From: CAZSDU01 sp964605775
GTDB taxonomy: Bacteria > Bacteroidota > Bacteroidia > Bacteroidales > FEN-979
Length of the DNA: 64,000 nt
Direction of reading: 5' to 3'
Assembly (NCBI GenBank): GCA_964605775.1
Contig: CAZSDU010000002.1
Location: 174,531 to 238,530 of the forward strand
Under the pieces are notes generated by a model. It was not told the DNA's origin. It ran no database searches and was given only the letters and a program-made list of their open reading frames with translations. This document shows, one piece after another, positions 25,975-34,881 of the stretch. Made by a program: the position numbers and the translations under genes. The first letter of the stretch is position 1, and every line of letters starts with the position of its first letter.

Positions 25975-27062
25975 ACATTAAAGCGGATATGGAGGATATC
26001 CCCGTCCTCCACAATATAATTTTTTCCTTCGATTGACAGTTTTCCTGCTTCTTTGCAGGCATGTTCGCTTTTCAAGCGGATAAAATCATCGAACTTCATC
26101 ACCTCAGCCCGGATGAAGCCCCTTTCCAGGTCGCTATGAATGACACCTGCTGCCTGGGGGGCTGTCATGCCTTTATGGATGGTCCATGCCCTGACTTCTT
26201 TCGGACCCGCAGTAAAGAATATTTCCAGGTCAAGTAAACGGAAAGCGGAGCGGATGAGACGGTTTACGCCGGGTTCAGACAAGCCTGCATCATTCAGGAA
26301 AGCGTTTCGATCTTCTTCCGATTCCAGTTCGGCGATGTCTGATTCCAGCTTTCCGGCAATGGTCAATATTTCTGCATTTTCAGCCTGAATGCTTGCTGAA
26401 AATTGTTTGCTGTATTCATTCCCTTGAATGGCAGAGGATTCATCCACATTACATACATACATTACGGGTTTATCGGTCAGCAGGAAGAGATCAGACACGT
26501 ATCGGCGGTCATCTTCCGTGACCGGAGCAGTACGGGCCGGTTGAAAGGATTCAAAATGGTTTTTAAAGACTTGCAATACCTCCTGGCAATGCTTGGCTTC
26601 TTTATCCCCGGCCTTGAGCTGTTTTTCTGTCCGGATGAGCTTTTTTTCTACCGATTCAAGGTCCTTGATCTGTAGCTCAAGATCAACTACCTCTTTATCC
26701 CTGACCGGATCTACACTGCCTTCGATATGAGGAAGTAAGGGGTCATCAAAGCAACGGATCACATGGATAAGGGCATCCACATTCCGGATATCAGAAAGAA
26801 ATTTATTGCCCTCCGTATGGCTACCTCCTTTTGAAAGCCCAGGAATATCCACCATTTCCATGGTAGCGGGAACGACACGGGCGGATTTGATCAGGGCATC
26901 AATTGCAAATAAGCGGGGATCAGGTACATTGACTATCCCCAGGTTTGATTTTGAACTCGTAAAGGCAGCCTGGTGAACTTCTGCCCGATTACCGGAAATA
27001 CAATTAAACAAAGTGGTTTTTCCAGAACCTGAAAGACCGATGATCCCGCATTTCAATGGCAT
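25971..27062 (-). CDS. ychF: Ribosome-binding ATPase YchF
   Basis: This 363-residue protein is the length of the E. coli YchF. It shows the G1 loop GLSGSGKTTLF, the G3-like DIPGLSKG, and a C-terminal TGS domain (HSDLERGFIRAEVMKFDDF, EDGDILHIRFNV). YchF is an OBG-related ATPase that binds ribosomes and affects stress responses. The start at 27062 is chosen because the -7 element (27081-27088) lies inside the longer open frame, which therefore cannot be translated from that promoter. Confidence 0.96.
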   Translation of the reverse strand: MPLKCGIIGLSGSGKTTLFNCISGNRAEVHQAAFTSSKSNLGIVNVPDPRLFAIDALIKSARVVPATMEMVDIPGLSKGGSHTEGNKFLSDIRNVDALIHVIRCFDDPLLPHIEGSVDPVRDKEVVDLELQIKDLESVEKKLIRTEKQLKAGDKEAKHCQEVLQVFKNHFESFQPARTAPVTEDDRRYVSDLFLLTDKPVMYVCNVDESSAIQGNEYSKQFSASIQAENAEILTIAGKLESDIAELESEEDRNAFLNDAGLSEPGVNRLIRSAFRLLDLEIFFTAGPKEVRAWTIHKGMTAPQAAGVIHSDLERGFIRAEVMKFDDFIRLKSEHACKEAGKLSIEGKNYIVEDGDILHIRFNV

Positions 27063-27080
27063 AAAATATTTCTTTGCCTG

Positions 27081-27088
27081 CAAAAGTA
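27081..27088 (-). promoter_or_regulatory. -7 element for ychF
   Basis: Reads TACTTTTG on the minus strand, ending 19 nt before the ychF ATG. It decides the start site of ychF. Confidence 0.6.
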
Positions 27089-27152
27089 CATCATCGCTTC
27101 TGAACATTCAAATACTTATCGCCTGAACTTTGTCATTTAAAATTCTTTTTTC

Positions 27153-27160
27153 TACCTTTG
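27153..27160 (+). promoter_or_regulatory. Promoter of rpsA-rnz
   Basis: TACCTTTG matches TAnnTTTG, with a TTG at 27130-27132 placed 20 nt upstream as the -33 element. This is one of the best-formed promoters in the window. Confidence 0.7.
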
Positions 27161-27280
27161 CACCCCGTTTTCAAGGGGAGTGAAAAAGGTAAAAGCGTTC
27201 TTTATCAATGTCTCCCGTAAAATTAACCCGAAGTTAAACCCGGAAGGTGAATGTTTTTCACCTCCATAAAGAAAAATTGA
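27161..27280 (+). promoter_or_regulatory. Structured leader of rpsA
   Basis: About 115 nt separate the promoter from the rpsA ATG. It holds two hairpins: CCCC (27163-27166) with GGGG (27175-27178), and AGGTGAA (27245-27251) with TTCACCT (27257-27263) around a 5-nt loop. The second ends 17 nt before the ATG, where it could hide or present the initiation region. Ribosomal protein S1 is known to repress its own mRNA in other bacteria; a similar role here is inference. Confidence 0.5.
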
Positions 27281-29392
27281 ATGACTCCTGAAGAAATGAA
27301 TGTCAACAATGAATTGGAGCAATCTGACAAATTGAATATTGAACAAAATCCCGAGGTCCCCGTAACCGATGAGACCGTAACCGAGGAAAAAGTTGATGCG
27401 GTAGAAGAAACAATGGTTGAAACCACCCTGACAGAAGAAAGCACCAAGGAAGAAGAACCCATTGCCACAGAGACTGTCATGGAAGATCCACAAACAAATG
27501 TCCTTACTGAAAAAACCAGAAAAGAGAAAGTAACCAGGGAAAGCCTGAAGGACTTTGACTGGGATTCCATCGGAAAAAAACATGAATTGTATTCCCAGGA
27601 TGAACGCCTCAGGCTGGAAGATGTATATGATCAGACTTTACGTGCCATCCAGGACCACGAAGTCATAGAAGGCACCGTAGTCACCATGACCAACCGCGAG
27701 GTGGTGGTGAATATCGGATTCAAATCCGACGGCGTCATCATGCTGAACGAATTCCGGTATAATCCTGATCTCAAGATAGGGGATAAGGTTGAGGTTTATG
27801 TGGAAAATCAGGAAGACACTACAGGTCAGTTATTGCTTTCTCATAAAAAGGCACGTATTCTCAAATCATGGGAACGCATCAATGACGCCTTTGAAAAACA
27901 GGAGATCATTAAAGGTTATGTAAAATCCCGCACCAAGGGTGGTTTAATTGTGGATATCTTCGGGATAGAAGCTTTTCTCCCGGGTTCACAGATCGATGTT
28001 AAGCCTATCCGTGATTACGATGTCTTTGTGGATAAAGTCATGGAATTCAAAGTAGTTAAAATCAACCACGAATACAAAAATGTGGTCGTTTCTCATAAGG
28101 CCTTGATCGAAGATGAACTCGAAGCCCAGAAAGCAGAAATCATTAAAAAACTTGAAAAGGGTCAAATCCTTGAGGGCACGGTGAAAAATATCACCAGTTA
28201 TGGCGTGTTTGTTGATCTTGGAGGAGTGGACGGATTAATTCATATTACCGATCTGAGCTGGGGACGAATCAACCATCCGGAAGAAATTGTGAAACTGGAT
28301 CAGAAAATCAAAGTCGTTATCCTTGATTTTGATGATAACAAGAAACGCATTGCCTTGGGTCTGAAACAACTCACTCCTCACCCATGGGATTCGCTTGATC
28401 AAAACCTGAAGATAGGCGATAAAGTCAAAGGTAAAGTGGTGGTTATTGCTGATTACGGCGCTTTCGTTGAAATTACGACCGGCGTTGAAGGACTTATTCA
28501 TGTTTCCGAAATGTCGTGGTCACAGCATCTCCGTACTGCTCACGATTTCCTTAAAGTCGGACAGGAAGTGGAAGCGGTGATCCTTACCTTGGATCGTGAA
28601 GAACGCAAAATGTCAATGGGCATCAAGCAACTTATCCCGGATCCCTGGGCAAACATCAAGGAAAAATATCCTCTGAAGTCGAAACATCACGCCATCGTTC
28701 GCAACTTTACCAACTTCGGGATCTTTGTGGAACTTGAAGAAGGTGTGGACGGATTAATTCATATTTCTGACCTGAGCTGGTCGAAAAAAATCAAACATCC
28801 GGCTGAATTCACCAAAATCGGCGAGAGCATTGAAGTTATGGTGCTCGATGTGGATGTGGATAATCGCCGTCTTAGCCTTGGCCATAAACAACTGGAAGAA
28901 AATCCCTGGGATGTTTTTGAAAGCGTATTTTCAGTCGGCTCGGTTCATAAAGGAACCATTGTCAGCCTGAGTGATAAGGGTGCAATTATCGCCCTTCCCT
29001 ATGGAGTGGAAGGATTTGCCCCCCTGCGTCATTTAAACAAGGATGATGGAAGCCAGTGCAAGGAAGAAGAATCCCTGGATTTCAAAGTGATTGAATTTTC
29101 AAAGGAAAATAAGAAAATCATTCTTTCCCATAGTAAAATTTATCAGGATGCACAGGGTACCGAGAAAAACAAAGAATCCAAACTTAGTCTGAAAAAGGAA
29201 AAAGACACCAAAAAAGCGGTCAAGAAGATTAAGGATAACCTGGAAAAAACAACCCTTGGCGATATTGATGCCCTGGCCAACCTGAAGGCTGATATGGTCA
29301 AAGCCGAAAATCTGGCCCGCGAACCAAAGCCCGTGAAGGATCCGCTCAAAATGGATACTGACACCCCTGAGGAAGAGCCGAAGGAAGAATAG
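27281..29392 (+). CDS. rpsA: Ribosomal protein S1
   Basis: This 703-residue protein has an acidic N-terminal extension (about 1-90), then six S1 RNA-binding domains, seen by repeats of the type G-x-V-x-x-x-x-x-G-x-F-V-x-L (for example GTVKNITSYGVFVDLGGVDG and VRNFTNFGIFVELEEGVDG), and a highly charged C-terminal tail of about 85 residues. S1 brings mRNA to the 30S subunit, which matters in Bacteroidota where Shine-Dalgarno sites are weak. It is longer than the E. coli protein (557), mainly through the tails. rnz follows after 3 bp. Confidence 0.96.
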   Translation: MTPEEMNVNNELEQSDKLNIEQNPEVPVTDETVTEEKVDAVEETMVETTLTEESTKEEEPIATETVMEDPQTNVLTEKTRKEKVTRESLKDFDWDSIGKKHELYSQDERLRLEDVYDQTLRAIQDHEVIEGTVVTMTNREVVVNIGFKSDGVIMLNEFRYNPDLKIGDKVEVYVENQEDTTGQLLLSHKKARILKSWERINDAFEKQEIIKGYVKSRTKGGLIVDIFGIEAFLPGSQIDVKPIRDYDVFVDKVMEFKVVKINHEYKNVVVSHKALIEDELEAQKAEIIKKLEKGQILEGTVKNITSYGVFVDLGGVDGLIHITDLSWGRINHPEEIVKLDQKIKVVILDFDDNKKRIALGLKQLTPHPWDSLDQNLKIGDKVKGKVVVIADYGAFVEITTGVEGLIHVSEMSWSQHLRTAHDFLKVGQEVEAVILTLDREERKMSMGIKQLIPDPWANIKEKYPLKSKHHAIVRNFTNFGIFVELEEGVDGLIHISDLSWSKKIKHPAEFTKIGESIEVMVLDVDVDNRRLSLGHKQLEENPWDVFESVFSVGSVHKGTIVSLSDKGAIIALPYGVEGFAPLRHLNKDDGSQCKEEESLDFKVIEFSKENKKIILSHSKIYQDAQGTEKNKESKLSLKKEKDTKKAVKKIKDNLEKTTLGDIDALANLKADMVKAENLAREPKPVKDPLKMDTDTPEEEPKEE

Positions 29393-29395
29393 ACC

Positions 29396-30184
29396 ATGAC
29401 ATTCTCATTCACGGTGCTGGGCAGCAGTGCAGCTGTCGCGGCAAATGACCGGAATCTAAGCGCTCATTTGCTCAACGCAAATGAGCGCTTTCATTTGATC
29501 GACTGTGGGGAGGGTACCCAGTTCCAGTTACGGAAATACCACTTCTCCATCATGCGGATCCGGCACATCTACATCAGTCACCTGCATGGCGATCACTATT
29601 TCGGCTTGGTCGGACTGCTTAATACCATGCATCTGCTGGGACGGTCGGAGGAACTTTTTGTGCACTGCCCCCCTCAGCTCAGGGAAATCATCGATATGCA
29701 ATTGGATGCCGCTCAAACCCGGCTGAAATATCCGGTTCATTATAATTTGCTCAGACCCGATGGTTACCATGCTGTAATGGAAGAAAAACATATTGAAGTG
29801 CACAGCTTTCCGCTGAAACACAGTATCCCAACCTGGGGATTCGTTTTCAGGGAAAAGAATCCACCCAGGAAGGTGGCGGTAGCCCGGTCGGTGGCCTATT
29901 GCAGCGACACGGTCTATGATGAGCAGATCATTCCATGGATCTCCAATACTGGATTGCTTTATCACGAGGCGACATTCGCTGCCTCATTGGCATCTGCCGC
30001 CGCTGAAAAAATGCACTCCACGGCTTCACAGGCAGCATCCATCGCATTGAAAGCCGGTGTAAATAAACTGTTAATCGGGCATTTCTCAGCCAGGTACGGA
30101 GATGTGGAACCCCTGGTAAAAGAGTCCAGAGCTGTTTTCCCTGAAACCTATGCCGCAGAAGAGGGCGTGAGGCTGGAGCTCTGA
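29396..30184 (+). CDS. rnz: Ribonuclease Z / metallo-beta-lactamase fold RNase
   Basis: This 262-residue protein has the tRNase Z start (FTVLGSSAAVAANDRNLSAHL), LIDCGEGTQ, the zinc motif HLHGDHYFGL, and further ligands in CSDT and GHFSARYGD. It should cut the 3' trailer from tRNA precursors. It is about 40 residues shorter than the common 300-residue form. It is co-transcribed with rpsA. Codons 21-31 contain a perfect 14-bp inverted repeat. Confidence 0.88.
   Translation: MTFSFTVLGSSAAVAANDRNLSAHLLNANERFHLIDCGEGTQFQLRKYHFSIMRIRHIYISHLHGDHYFGLVGLLNTMHLLGRSEELFVHCPPQLREIIDMQLDAAQTRLKYPVHYNLLRPDGYHAVMEEKHIEVHSFPLKHSIPTWGFVFREKNPPRKVAVARSVAYCSDTVYDEQIIPWISNTGLLYHEATFAASLASAAAEKMHSTASQAASIALKAGVNKLLIGHFSARYGDVEPLVKESRAVFPETYAAEEGVRLEL
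29458..29490 (+). other. Perfect 14-bp hairpin inside rnz
   Basis: AAGCGCTCATTTGC at 29458-29471 is exactly complementary to GCAAATGAGCGCTT at 29477-29490, with a 5-nt loop TCAAC. It covers rnz codons 21-31 and is followed by a short TT. It could pause ribosomes, stop transcription or be a processing site. Confidence 0.85.
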
Positions 30185-30215
30185 CAATAAATGATCCCCT
30201 TTACTGAATCGTCAA

Positions 30216-30245
30216 TTGGTGTTAATCCATGATTTCTTAACTTTG
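30216..30245 (+). promoter_or_regulatory. Promoter of the M3 peptidase gene
   Basis: TTG at 30216-30218 and TAACTTTG at 30238-30245 are separated by 19 nt, the consensus Bacteroidota spacing. The -7 element ends 18 nt before the ATG at 30264. Confidence 0.7.
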
Positions 30246-30263
30246 TAAAATATTAAATTCATT

Positions 30264-32456
30264 ATGATTATGAAAAGAATGATCCTAACTTGTACTATTT
30301 TATTATTTATTATGGGTGCTTTATCAGCTCAAACGCCAAATCCATTTTTTGAGAAGTGGAAAACGCCATTTCAGGTTCCACCTTTTGAACAGATCAAAAA
30401 TGATCACTATCTCCCTGCCTTCCTTGAAGGGATGAAACAGCAAAAAGCGGAGATCGATTCGATCATTTTACGAAAAGCCCCACCGACTTTTAAGAACACA
30501 ATTCAGGCGCTGGATCAGAGCGGAGCTTTGCTCGAAAAGGTCAGTAATGTTTTCTATGCGCTGAATAGCGCCAATACAAACGATGAAATGCAGGGTATTG
30601 CAAGGAAAGTATCCCCTCTGATGTCACAGCATCGGGATGATATTAACCTGAATGCAGGATTGTTTAAAAAGATCAAGATGGTTTATGAGCAGCGTAATAA
30701 ACTAAACCTTACCCCAGATCAGAAAAGACTGGTTGAAGAAACGTATAAAGACTTTGTGAGAGGTGGGGCTGACCTGAAACCTGAACAGCAGGAAAAGTTA
30801 AGGGCATTAAATAAAGAAATTGCAATGCTTCAGCTCACCTTCGGACAAAACCTGCTGGCAGAGAACAATACCTATAAACTAATCATTGAAAAGGAGGATG
30901 AACTGGCCGGATTGCCTGATGACATGATACAAACTGCAGCGGATGTTGCCAATAAGGATGCTGAGACAAAAGGGAAATGGGTATTTACCCTGCATAACCC
31001 CAGTGTCATGCCTTTTCTGCAGTTTTCTGATCAAAGGGCGCTCAGAGAATCCATTTTTAACGCCTACATTAACCGTTGTAACCATAACAACGAAAAGGAT
31101 AACAAAGAACTGATCACCAAACTGGTGAAACTCAGGGCTGAAAAAGCCAGGTTGATGGGCTATTCCTCATTCGCCGCCTTTGCGCTGGAAGACCGTATGG
31201 CAAAGAAACCTGAAAATGTTTATCATTTGCTGGATAAAATATGGAAACCTGCCCTGGAAATGGCAAAAATGGAAGCTGCCGAGTTCCAGGAAATGATAAA
31301 CCAACAAGATGAGAAATTCAGCCTGGAAGCTTGGGACTGGAGATTTTATAATGAGAAAGTGATGAAACAACGCTTTCAGCTTGATGAGGAATCCTTGCGC
31401 CCCTATTTTAAACTGGAAAATGTCAGGGATGGGATTTTCTATGTCTGCAACAAACTTTACGGGATTACCTTTACAGAGGTTAAAAATGCGCCCGTCTATC
31501 ACAAAGACGTCACTTTGTATGAATGTAAAGAAGCCAATGGTACCCATTTGGGTGTTCTTTATATGGATTTTTTTCCCAGGGAAAGCAAAAGGGGAGGAGC
31601 CTGGTGCGGAAGTTATCGTTCCCAGTCGTATAAAAACGGGATAAAAATTCCACCTGTCGTCACTATCGTATGTAATTTTTCAATGCCTTCCGGCGATAAA
31701 CCTGCCTTGCTGACACCAGATGAGGCTGAAACGTTCTTTCATGAATTCGGACATGCCTTGCATGGTCTCTTCAGCAATGTAAAATATAACGGTTTGGACC
31801 GGGTGCCTAGGGATTTTGTTGAACTTCCGTCACAGATTATGGAACATTGGGCATTTGAACCTGAAGTGCTGAAGGTATATGCAAAGCATTATCAAACCGG
31901 TATGGTCATCCCCCAGGACTTGGTCGATAAAATAGAAAAGAGTGGAAAATTTGGCCAGGGTTTTAAAACAACAGAGTATCTTGCTGCCTCCTATCTTGAT
32001 ATGGATTATCATTCAAACATGACCGAAGCAGGAGTTCCCGAAAAAGCTGAATCCTCCTCTTCTCAGACCAGTGTAGTGGCCATTTCGGTTGAAGCTAAAT
32101 GGGCTGACATTCCCATCCCGGAAATTGATGTTCCTTCTTTTGAAGAAGCTTCTATGAAACGGATAGGACTTATATCACAGATTCCACCCCGCTATCGTTC
32201 GACCTATTTTCAGCATAGTATGACTGGTGGATATACCGCTGGATATTACAGCTACATCTGGGCAGAAGTACTCGACGCCGATGCCTTTCAAGCGTTTAAG
32301 GAAACAGGAAATATCTTTGATCAGGCGACGGCCAGAAAATTTCGCAGTTGTATTCTGGAAAAAGGCGGATCTAAAGATGCCATGCAGATGTATATCGACT
32401 TCCGTGGGCATGAACCCGGAATCCAGGCTTTGTTGAAAAACCGAGGATTGGATTGA
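30264..32456 (+). CDS. M3-family peptidyl-dipeptidase (Dcp-like), exported
   Basis: This 730-residue protein begins with a signal peptide (MILTCTILLFIMGALSAQ) and has the zinc metallopeptidase motif FFHEFGHALHGLFS, with the third ligand Glu downstream in the E-L-P-S-Q-I-M-E-H-W segment. Family M3A enzymes (Dcp, oligopeptidase A) remove dipeptides from short peptides; export suggests periplasmic peptide turnover. Met 1 and Met 3 (30270) are both possible starts. It has its own promoter and converges with the surface protein gene at 32464. Confidence 0.93.
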   Translation: MIMKRMILTCTILLFIMGALSAQTPNPFFEKWKTPFQVPPFEQIKNDHYLPAFLEGMKQQKAEIDSIILRKAPPTFKNTIQALDQSGALLEKVSNVFYALNSANTNDEMQGIARKVSPLMSQHRDDINLNAGLFKKIKMVYEQRNKLNLTPDQKRLVEETYKDFVRGGADLKPEQQEKLRALNKEIAMLQLTFGQNLLAENNTYKLIIEKEDELAGLPDDMIQTAADVANKDAETKGKWVFTLHNPSVMPFLQFSDQRALRESIFNAYINRCNHNNEKDNKELITKLVKLRAEKARLMGYSSFAAFALEDRMAKKPENVYHLLDKIWKPALEMAKMEAAEFQEMINQQDEKFSLEAWDWRFYNEKVMKQRFQLDEESLRPYFKLENVRDGIFYVCNKLYGITFTEVKNAPVYHKDVTLYECKEANGTHLGVLYMDFFPRESKRGGAWCGSYRSQSYKNGIKIPPVVTIVCNFSMPSGDKPALLTPDEAETFFHEFGHALHGLFSNVKYNGLDRVPRDFVELPSQIMEHWAFEPEVLKVYAKHYQTGMVIPQDLVDKIEKSGKFGQGFKTTEYLAASYLDMDYHSNMTEAGVPEKAESSSSQTSVVAISVEAKWADIPIPEIDVPSFEEASMKRIGLISQIPPRYRSTYFQHSMTGGYTAGYYSYIWAEVLDADAFQAFKETGNIFDQATARKFRSCILEKGGSKDAMQMYIDFRGHEPGIQALLKNRGLD

Positions 32457-32463
32457 TCTGAGC

Positions 32464-34839
32464 TCAGTAAAGGATGAGTTTTTGAGTTCCTGTACTTTTT
32501 GTGTTCGATAGTCTTACGAGATAGATTCCTCTTGGCAATTCCGACAGATTGATCTCTTGTCGGATTGTTTTGCCTGACTTGCTTTCCAGTTTTTTGGTAT
32601 AAATCTCTTTTCCAAGGGTTGACCAGATCGCGAAGAAGTAATCATCCCCCTGATCTTCAGTTTCAATAATGACCGAATGACTGGCCGGATTGGGATACAA
32701 GCGAAATACAAGGGGAACCGGTTTTTCATTGATGCCAAGACAGGCATCGAAGGAAAAAATTACGGTGATGGAATCGAAGTCAGTACACCCATATGCATTG
32801 GTGACTAATACGTGATAGGTCTGGCTGTCGTAACCAAGTCCGGTTGTCCCTACCGTTATTTCACGGGTGGTAGCTCCGTTTGACCAAAGATAGGTACAGC
32901 CTGGATTTCCTGCATCCAGCCTGAGGAAGTCGAAGACACAAACAGCAGTATCCGAATAACCTACATTAATACTGGGAACAGGGTTGACTTCTACAGTTGT
33001 GCTTCCGTTAACAAGGTTATACCCATCGTTTATACTGACAAGATAAGTAGTAGTGACTATCGGTACGACCAATGGATCTTTTTCATTGGATGAAAAACCG
33101 GGAGGATTGGAACTCCAGTTATAGGAATAGATTCCTGAACCACCACCGGGCATGGCGTACAGATGTACAGTATCATTGAAACAGACCACAGGAGGCTGTG
33201 CCACAGGCAGAGTCGAAAGGGCGCCACCTTCGACAAAGACAGAAACCTGGGAAACTTCGCTCTGACAGTTGCTTTGGAGGTCGGTAACAACAAGGAGAAA
33301 GATCGTTGAATGACTAAGATTTCCCGTGGACGGATTTTGTTCCGTGGATGTAAACCCGGGAGGATTTGAAGACCAGGAATAAGCGTAATTACCATAGCCA
33401 CCTGTGGCTGAACCATGCAGGGTAGTACTTGTACCATTTTGAATGGTTACATTCTGCCCGGCATGGGCTGTCGGAACCGGGTGAACCATGATGGTGATGG
33501 TATCTGCCACATAGTGCATACAAACATCCGTAACTTTTACGGTATAAGTACTCTGTCCAACGGGTGGAGTTACAGTAATGGTGCTATCATAAGCATTGGG
33601 GAGATTCCACTGATATGCAAGGGGTGGATACCCCCCTGAAATATCTGTTGAAAGCTGAACGGGACTTCCTGCACAAACTGTCGTATCGTTTGCTGGTTCG
33701 ATGGAAAGGGGAACATAGTCTTCGATGAAAGCGGTATCACTTTCAATGGTCCCATCACAGGATATCTGATTGATTTTGATGATAACAGTCTTTTCTCCTT
33801 CATTTATAGTATCCCAATAGGGATGGATGATCAATGAAACAGTATCATGACCGGGGGGGAAGGTAATATGATTGGGAATGGGAGCATAGTCCACACCATT
33901 TACTGCTGTACCCAGTATGTCATAATGCACAGTATAGCCATTGTGCATACGGGTAGTCAGTTTAAAGCCCATGGCAACATCGCTGCATCCTTCCACGGCT
34001 TTTTTTCCAAGCGGAGGAATGGAATTGCTTGTACTCAGGTTGACACCAGGGCTGGAAAAACTGTTTTTTTCCAGGAAAACCCCGGAATCATAAATATGGT
34101 CCACTGCATCGCCTATAGAAAGTTTGATGTGATAGGTTGAGCAGGGCTTGACAATATGAAAGGCTGTGAAAACATGGGTCAGCCCATCATATTGATAATA
34201 TAACCCACCGCTGTTATTCCAGTGAGAAGAAGGGCTTGAGCAGATGTTGTTGATGGTTACATAATTGGTCGCCGAACCCGGCATTAATGCAATGTTTACA
34301 CTGTTGTTCGAAAAGGTTCCATTGATCAGCGGGCCACTGAGAAAGAAACCAAAAGCATCATTAAACTGGTTGCAGTATTCAAAAAATTCTTCTGAACCAA
34401 AAACGTAACGGAATCTAATGGTGTCAAACTCAGGAACGAAATCAAATTCAATGATTGCTTTATCATGAGTCGAGGTGCCGGCAATGGCATTCAGGTCAGG
34501 ATCTCCACCCCCCTGGGTATTAAATCCCTTGTTGCCTACATTGTTGGGACCAATGGCGAAATTTGCTTTCCCTGTCGTCATTAATACTCCTGAAGCAATT
34601 CCCAGTTGGGTTGCAGCCTGCCCGGAGGCAATAAAGGTGCCCAACTGATCAGAAGTAATCGAGGCTGAAGATCCATTATAGGTTGCATTGCTTACCGTGA
34701 CCCCTGCGCCAACAATGAAGTTTTGTACCAGTTGAAGGGGAGTCATGTTCATGGAAGATCCCTGAACAACATTTAATTGTGCCTGCAAGCCTTTAACGAC
34801 AGCCATCAGGAACAGAAAAAGTATGATTTTCCGTAACAT
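32464..34839 (-). CDS. Choice-of-anchor L surface protein with type IX sorting domain
   Basis: This 791-residue protein has a signal peptide (IILFLFLMAVVKGLQAQ), a choice-of-anchor L domain (about 25-260; GSEEFFEYCNQFNDAFGFFLSG is its core), a Calx-beta-like stretch (GVDYAPIPNHITFPPG), three PKD/Ig-like repeats (AGSPVQLS, AGQNVTIQNGTST, CFNDTVHLY), and a C-terminal sorting domain (RLYPNPASHSV ... LPRGIYLVRL). It should be exported by Sec, sent out by the type IX secretion system and held on the cell surface. Ligand and function are unknown. It is convergent with the M3 peptidase gene, 7 bp apart. Confidence 0.9.
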   Translation of the reverse strand: MLRKIILFLFLMAVVKGLQAQLNVVQGSSMNMTPLQLVQNFIVGAGVTVSNATYNGSSASITSDQLGTFIASGQAATQLGIASGVLMTTGKANFAIGPNNVGNKGFNTQGGGDPDLNAIAGTSTHDKAIIEFDFVPEFDTIRFRYVFGSEEFFEYCNQFNDAFGFFLSGPLINGTFSNNSVNIALMPGSATNYVTINNICSSPSSHWNNSGGLYYQYDGLTHVFTAFHIVKPCSTYHIKLSIGDAVDHIYDSGVFLEKNSFSSPGVNLSTSNSIPPLGKKAVEGCSDVAMGFKLTTRMHNGYTVHYDILGTAVNGVDYAPIPNHITFPPGHDTVSLIIHPYWDTINEGEKTVIIKINQISCDGTIESDTAFIEDYVPLSIEPANDTTVCAGSPVQLSTDISGGYPPLAYQWNLPNAYDSTITVTPPVGQSTYTVKVTDVCMHYVADTITIMVHPVPTAHAGQNVTIQNGTSTTLHGSATGGYGNYAYSWSSNPPGFTSTEQNPSTGNLSHSTIFLLVVTDLQSNCQSEVSQVSVFVEGGALSTLPVAQPPVVCFNDTVHLYAMPGGGSGIYSYNWSSNPPGFSSNEKDPLVVPIVTTTYLVSINDGYNLVNGSTTVEVNPVPSINVGYSDTAVCVFDFLRLDAGNPGCTYLWSNGATTREITVGTTGLGYDSQTYHVLVTNAYGCTDFDSITVIFSFDACLGINEKPVPLVFRLYPNPASHSVIIETEDQGDDYFFAIWSTLGKEIYTKKLESKSGKTIRQEINLSELPRGIYLVRLSNTKSTGTQKLILY

Positions 34840-34856
34840 ATAGGCGAATTTCCAAC

Positions 34857-34864
34857 CAAATATA
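34857..34864 (-). promoter_or_regulatory. -7 element for the anchor L protein gene
   Basis: Reads TATATTTG on the minus strand, ending 18 nt before the start codon. Confidence 0.5.
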
Positions 34865-34881
34865 CAAAAAAAACAAAGAAG

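Noticed and set aside
27063..27107. N-terminal extension of ychF
   Set aside because: The -7 element lies inside it; the shorter protein has the family length of 363.
27152..27583. Antisense frame over the rpsA leader and N-terminus
   Set aside because: Composition follows the complement of the acidic S1 tail (Phe/Ser-rich); no start context, and rpsA fits the promoter.
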